DNA of 64,000 nt from Paenibacillus sp. 453mf. Lineage in GTDB: Bacteria; Bacillota; Bacilli; Paenibacillales; Paenibacillaceae. This document shows positions 60,743-64,000 of the stretch, piece by piece. Location: the NCBI RefSeq assembly GCF_900116105.1, contig NZ_FPAC01000001.1:2098862-2162861 (forward strand), given 5' to 3'. Position 1 is the stretch's first letter; the number at the start of each line of letters is the position of its first letter. A program made the translations under genes and the position numbers. The notes beneath the pieces were generated by a model that worked only from the letters and a program-made list of their open reading frames with translations, did not search any database and had not been told where the DNA came from.

Positions 60743-62326
60743 TTAATTCACATCCAACTTGTTTGTAATCATGTAGTATTCACTCCGAGTAGTCACCCAA
60801 TTTTTCACTTTATCTTCGTTGTAGGCAACGATCGTCGAAGGGTGCAGTACAAACGAATTTATCACATTCTCGTGGACATAGTCAGCAGCTTGCTCTGCCA
60901 ATGCCGCACGTTCTTCCTGATTGACCGTTCGGTTAAGTTCATCAATAATAGCCGTCAGCTCAGGCTCCTCAGTACCGCTAAAGTTGAGGGCGCCAGTAGG
61001 ATGATAGGTTGCATTTAGATAGTACCCAGCGTCCCCCCGAGGGGCTGTAAGATTACTATATGTCGCAAGATCCCAATCTCGGTTTGAAGCCATATATTCC
61101 TCAGGAACATCGATTTGACGAATTTCAACCTCAATTCCTATTTGTTTGGCGTCAGATTGAAACACTTGAGCTATTAACGGCAAGTCCGCTCTTGCACTAT
61201 AGGTTAGCAGGGTGAATTTAAGCGGTTCACCGTCTTTTTGCATAACACCATCAACGAGAGAATATCCCGCTTTTTTCAAATGCTCGACCGCGATTTCTGC
61301 TCCTGTTTCACTTGGTTCGTAGGTTGGGGCAAAAGGCAGTGACGGTAAAAATGGTCCAACGGCTGGTTCTGCATGACCTAATAAAATACTATCGACAAGC
61401 TTTTGGCGATTAATCAGGGCATCTACGGCACGTCGCACATTGATATCCTGAAGACTCTCTCGCTCCATATTCATTGTCATCTGATGAACACGGAATGTTG
61501 CAGTAGACTCAACTTTAATTCCACCCTGAGCCTCAAGTGATTCTAAACTTTCCGTCTCCGGACGATACACAATATCAACTTGACCGGATTGCAAAGCTAG
61601 TGTTCTGGCATTAGCATCCTCATTAAACGAAAACGTAACAGAATCTAGCTTTGAAGCACCATCCCAATAACCCTCAAAGCGCTCTAGCTCAAGCTTGCTG
61701 CCTGGAGCAAAGGATTGTAATACAAATGGGCCGGTTCCTACAGGATTGTTAATAAAATCTGTCTCTGTTACATCAATGATCGAGACATTAGGATTTACTA
61801 GTTCAGATACAAACTCTGGGAATGGCTCTTTGGTTGTAATCTCGAGTAGGTATCCTTCAGCTTTGATTGTATCTATTTTAAGTGCATTCTGTATTGCAAC
61901 ATTTTCATTCATTGCCCGCTCAAGGGAAGCCTTCACTGCTGCTGCATCCATTGGATTACCATTGTGAAACTTAATATTTTCTCTTAGCTTAATTGTCCAA
62001 TGCTGACCATCCTCGCCTTCCCAGCTTTCAGCAAGCCAGGGAGCAACAGTCAGATTTTCTTCATCAAGACGCACTAGAGTTTCTGTGATTCCCGCTCTTA
62101 AAGGAACGTAGCTTGAATCCACATGAGGATCTAACGAGTTCGTTGAAAAATTGTATAGAAAATGGAGATGTTTGTCTCCCTCGCTGCTGCTTTGTGAGGT
62201 GGAAGAACAAGCACTGATCAAACAAATACATATTAACAACATACTTATCTTAAGAAGGTAAGTTCTTGTATTAGTTTTGTATTTATTAGAATTCAGATGA
62301 TTCAAATTGCTCTGTTTCGGTTTCAT
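60743..62326 (-). CDS. Nickel/metallophore-type ABC substrate-binding lipoprotein, CntA-like
   Basis: The 527-residue SBP family 5 protein has a basic N-terminus, a hydrophobic signal segment and lipobox ISAC (cysteine about 40). SLDPHVDSSYVPLRAGITETLVRLDE is the conserved opening of NikA/CntA-like proteins, in place of the peptide-type start; WTIKLRENIKFHNGNPMDAAAVKASLER follows. In S. aureus CntA binds metal-staphylopine complexes. Two Zur boxes upstream support zinc or a zinc-metallophore as cargo. ATG 62326 follows AAAGGAG. Nickel alone or oligopeptide import are alternatives. Confidence 0.85.
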   Translation of the reverse strand: MKPKQSNLNHLNSNKYKTNTRTYLLKISMLLICICLISACSSTSQSSSEGDKHLHFLYNFSTNSLDPHVDSSYVPLRAGITETLVRLDEENLTVAPWLAESWEGEDGQHWTIKLRENIKFHNGNPMDAAAVKASLERAMNENVAIQNALKIDTIKAEGYLLEITTKEPFPEFVSELVNPNVSIIDVTETDFINNPVGTGPFVLQSFAPGSKLELERFEGYWDGASKLDSVTFSFNEDANARTLALQSGQVDIVYRPETESLESLEAQGGIKVESTATFRVHQMTMNMERESLQDINVRRAVDALINRQKLVDSILLGHAEPAVGPFLPSLPFAPTYEPSETGAEIAVEHLKKAGYSLVDGVMQKDGEPLKFTLLTYSARADLPLIAQVFQSDAKQIGIEVEIRQIDVPEEYMASNRDWDLATYSNLTAPRGDAGYYLNATYHPTGALNFSGTEEPELTAIIDELNRTVNQEERAALAEQAADYVHENVINSFVLHPSTIVAYNEDKVKNWVTTRSEYYMITNKLDVN

Positions 62327-62420
62327 AGAATGATTCTCCTTTTAGTATCGGTATTATAATTGGGAACTGCAGCACGCTTATTGACCTACTATCCTATTGA
62401 ACAGATCGTGCGTTATGTAT

Positions 62421-62448
62421 AAGAGGTGACTGCGTAAGATACCTCCTT
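62421..62448. other. Hairpin containing a strong Shine-Dalgarno sequence in the cnt leader
   Basis: AAGAGGT (62421-62427) and ACCTCCTT (62441-62448) can pair, leaving a 13-base loop. On the minus strand this contains AAGGAGGT, yet no ATG, GTG or TTG follows at a usable distance. It may be a leftover of a lost gene or a structured leader. Confidence 0.3.
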
Positions 62449-62488
62449 ATTAATGCATTGTATCTGTAGCAGTTCGTGTTATGCCATT

Positions 62489-62503
62489 TCGTAACTATTA
62501 CGA
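62489..62503. promoter_or_regulatory. Zur box 1
   Basis: TCGTAACTATTACGA differs from the Bacillus Zur consensus TCGTAATNATTACGA by one base. It lies about 27 bases upstream of a TACAAT -10-like element (62457-62462) of the cnt-like operon, so it covers the -35 region. Confidence 0.75.
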
Positions 62504-62521
62504 ACAACAGAAATTAATTTA

Positions 62522-62536
62522 TCGTAATCTTTACGA
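62522..62536. promoter_or_regulatory. Zur box 2
   Basis: TCGTAATCTTTACGA also differs from the Zur consensus by one base. Its centre is 33 bases from the centre of box 1, about three helical turns, so two Zur dimers could bind the same face of the DNA. Repression when zinc is sufficient is expected. Confidence 0.75.
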
Positions 62537-62578
62537 TTTGTCAATTACTATTTTCTAAATCTTCTCCTGTTCCCATGC

Positions 62579-62609
62579 AAAAAAAGCCAGAGAACAATTC
62601 TCTGGCTTT
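62579..62609 (-). terminator. Terminator of the fumarase gene
   Basis: AAAGCCAGAGAA (62583-62594) and TTCTCTGGCTTT (62598-62609) form a perfect 12-base stem with a three-base loop, followed by T on the minus strand. It lies 20 bases past the fumC stop. Confidence 0.92.
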
Positions 62610-62628
62610 GGTTCGATGATATCAATGA

Positions 62629-64000
62629 TTATGCTTTTGGTGCGATCATTTTGGCTGGAACGACATACTCCTCGAACTGTTCTTCTGTCAGCAGTCCTGT
62701 TTCCAGAGCTGCTTCCTTTAAGGAGAGGCCTTTCTTATGCGCCAGCTTGGCAATGCTCGCCGCGTTCTCATATCCGATGTGTGGATTAAGCGCGGTCACC
62801 AGCATTAGTGAGTTATTCAGATTATGTTCAATCTGTGAACGGTTCGGTTCGATTCCGATTGCACATTTGTCATTGAATGCAATAATCGAGTCCGCCAGCA
62901 ATTGAACAGACTGCAAGAAATTATAGATAATGACCGGCTTAAATACATTCAGCTCAAAATTTCCTTGGCTTGCAGCAAAACCAATTGCCGCATCATTCCC
63001 CATAACCTGAGTTACAACCATGGTCAGCGCTTCGCTCTGTGTCGGGTTCACTTTACCTGGCATGATCGAGCTGCCCGGCTCATTCTCAGGAATCGTAATT
63101 TCACCAAGCCCACTGCGCGGACCGCTCGCAAGCCAGCGAACATCATTAGCAATCTTCATCAGATCAGCCGCTAAAGCCTTAACTGCACCATGAGTATATA
63201 CGACTTCATCATGACTCGTCAGGGCATGGAATTTATTCGGAGCTGAGACAAAATCTTTACCCGTAATGCTGCTTATTTCGGCAGCTGTCATTTCACCAAA
63301 TTTAGGATGAGCATTAATACCCGTACCAACAGCTGTTCCGCCGATGGCCAGCTCTTTCATGGATTCAACACTGGTCTTGATCATTCGCTCGCTCTTTGCC
63401 AGCATCGCTTCCCAGCCGCTTATTTCTTGACCTAATGTTATTGGAGTTGCATCCTGCAAATGAGTTCGGCCTATCTTGATAATGTCCTGAAACTGTTCCG
63501 CTTTATTGCGGAATGTTTCTTTAAGCACGGAGATGGCAGGAAGGAGCTGATCTTCCACTGCCAATACACCTGCGACGTGTAGTGCTGTTGGGAACGTGTC
63601 ATTAGAGCTCTGAGACATATTCACATGGTCATTCGGATGAAGCCTTTCCTCTTTGCCCTGCTCAGCAAGCCACTTATTACCTAGATTGGCAATTACTTCG
63701 TTTGTGTTCATGTTGGATTGTGTACCGCTTCCGGTCTGCCACACAACCAATGGGAAATGATCATCAATGCGCCCCGCAAGAATCTCATCCGCTGCATAAC
63801 GAATCGCCGCTGCTTTGTCTTCAGACAATTTACCAAGCTTCAAGTTGCTCTCAGCCGCACTTTTTTTCAATATGGCAAAAGCCCGGATCACTTCTATTGG
63901 CATCTTCTCTTGCCCGATCGGAAAGTTCTCCTTGCTGCGCTGTGTTTGTGCGCCCCATAATCGGTCAGCAGGCACCTTCATTTCACCCAATGTGTCTTTC
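62629..64000 (-). CDS. fumC: Fumarate hydratase, class II (5' end outside window)
   Basis: This TCA-cycle enzyme interconverts fumarate and malate. At least 457 codons are visible; the frame reads through the right edge as [22 protein letters not shown], so the true start is a few codons outside (fumarases usually open with about ten residues before this). Key features: [48 protein letters not shown] and the class signature [13 protein letters not shown] with the catalytic serine. Aspartase is the nearest relative, but the sequence fits FumC. Monocistronic, as a terminator follows directly. Confidence 0.94.
   Translation of the reverse strand, partial: KDTLGEMKVPADRLWGAQTQRSKENFPIGQEKMPIEVIRAFAILKKSAAESNLKLGKLSEDKAAAIRYAADEILAGRIDDHFPLVVWQTGSGTQSNMNTNEVIANLGNKWLAEQGKEERLHPNDHVNMSQSSNDTFPTALHVAGVLAVEDQLLPAISVLKETFRNKAEQFQDIIKIGRTHLQDATPITLGQEISGWEAMLAKSERMIKTSVESMKELAIGGTAVGTGINAHPKFGEMTAAEISSITGKDFVSAPNKFHALTSHDEVVYTHGAVKALAADLMKIANDVRWLASGPRSGLGEITIPENEPGSSIMPGKVNPTQSEALTMVVTQVMGNDAAIGFAASQGNFELNVFKPVIIYNFLQSVQLLADSIIAFNDKCAIGIEPNRSQIEHNLNNSLMLVTALNPHIGYENAASIAKLAHKKGLSLKEAALETGLLTEEQFEEYVVPAKMIAPKA

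Noticed and set aside
1-64000. Mobile elements, CRISPR arrays, tRNA or rRNA genes.
   Set aside because: I saw no transposase or integrase motifs, no regularly spaced repeats and no tRNA/rRNA-like sequences.

Overview
The window looks like chromosome of a Paenibacillus-type, spore-forming Firmicute. This is inferred from the moderate GC content, strong AGGAGG ribosome sites, a B. subtilis-like puc purine operon, a Ger(x)C-like germination remnant, Fur and Zur boxes of Bacillus type, and a giant NRPS locus. Nearly every gene is on the minus strand; the only intact plus-strand gene is the AraC regulator at 34.5 kb. No tRNA, rRNA, insertion sequence, prophage or CRISPR array was seen.

Region 1 (1-22.4 kb) is a nonribosomal peptide synthetase operon, transcribed right to left: pabA, a fused pabB-pabC, an acyl/aryl-AMP-ligase starter module (AL-T-C), a threonine-type module, four further modules ending in an epimerase and a docking tail, and the first codons of another NRPS at the left edge. 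A complete 4-aminobenzoate (PABA) supply next to a starter AMP-ligase suggests a PABA-primed peptide. Two imperfect TetR-type operators lie in front of pabA. The synthetase is interrupted twice by one-nucleotide frame changes, one of them inside a condensation domain.

Region 2 (22.4-37.9 kb) is mixed accessory DNA. It holds an HNH gene with two compensating indels, a germination-gene remnant, a frame-broken MFS transporter with its ROK regulator, a Fur-boxed siderophore binding protein with a fused double permease, an orphan PAS histidine kinase, a Bcr/CflA pump with a possible leader peptide, and a sugar locus (solute-binding lipoprotein, AraC regulator, GH43 xylosidase).

Region 3 (38.6-54.9 kb) is a compact purine/ureide operon: OHCU decarboxylase (probable CTG start), uricase, HIU hydrolase, allantoinase, allantoate amidohydrolase, ureidoglycine-glyoxylate aminotransferase, a GGT-family hydrolase that may be an HpxW-like oxamate amidohydrolase, a guanine-deaminase-like enzyme and xanthine dehydrogenase pucABCDE. 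A PucR regulator lies upstream. Together they would take guanine or xanthine to ammonia and C2 acids. No purine permease is visible.

Region 4 (55-64 kb) holds a tandem YdcZ/DUF606 pair and an operon in the order binding protein, permease, permease, ATPase, ATPase, MFS. This matches the transport half of the staphylopine cntABCDFE locus and sits behind two Zur boxes, but the metallophore synthesis genes (cntKLM) are absent here. The window ends in a class II fumarase cut by the right edge.
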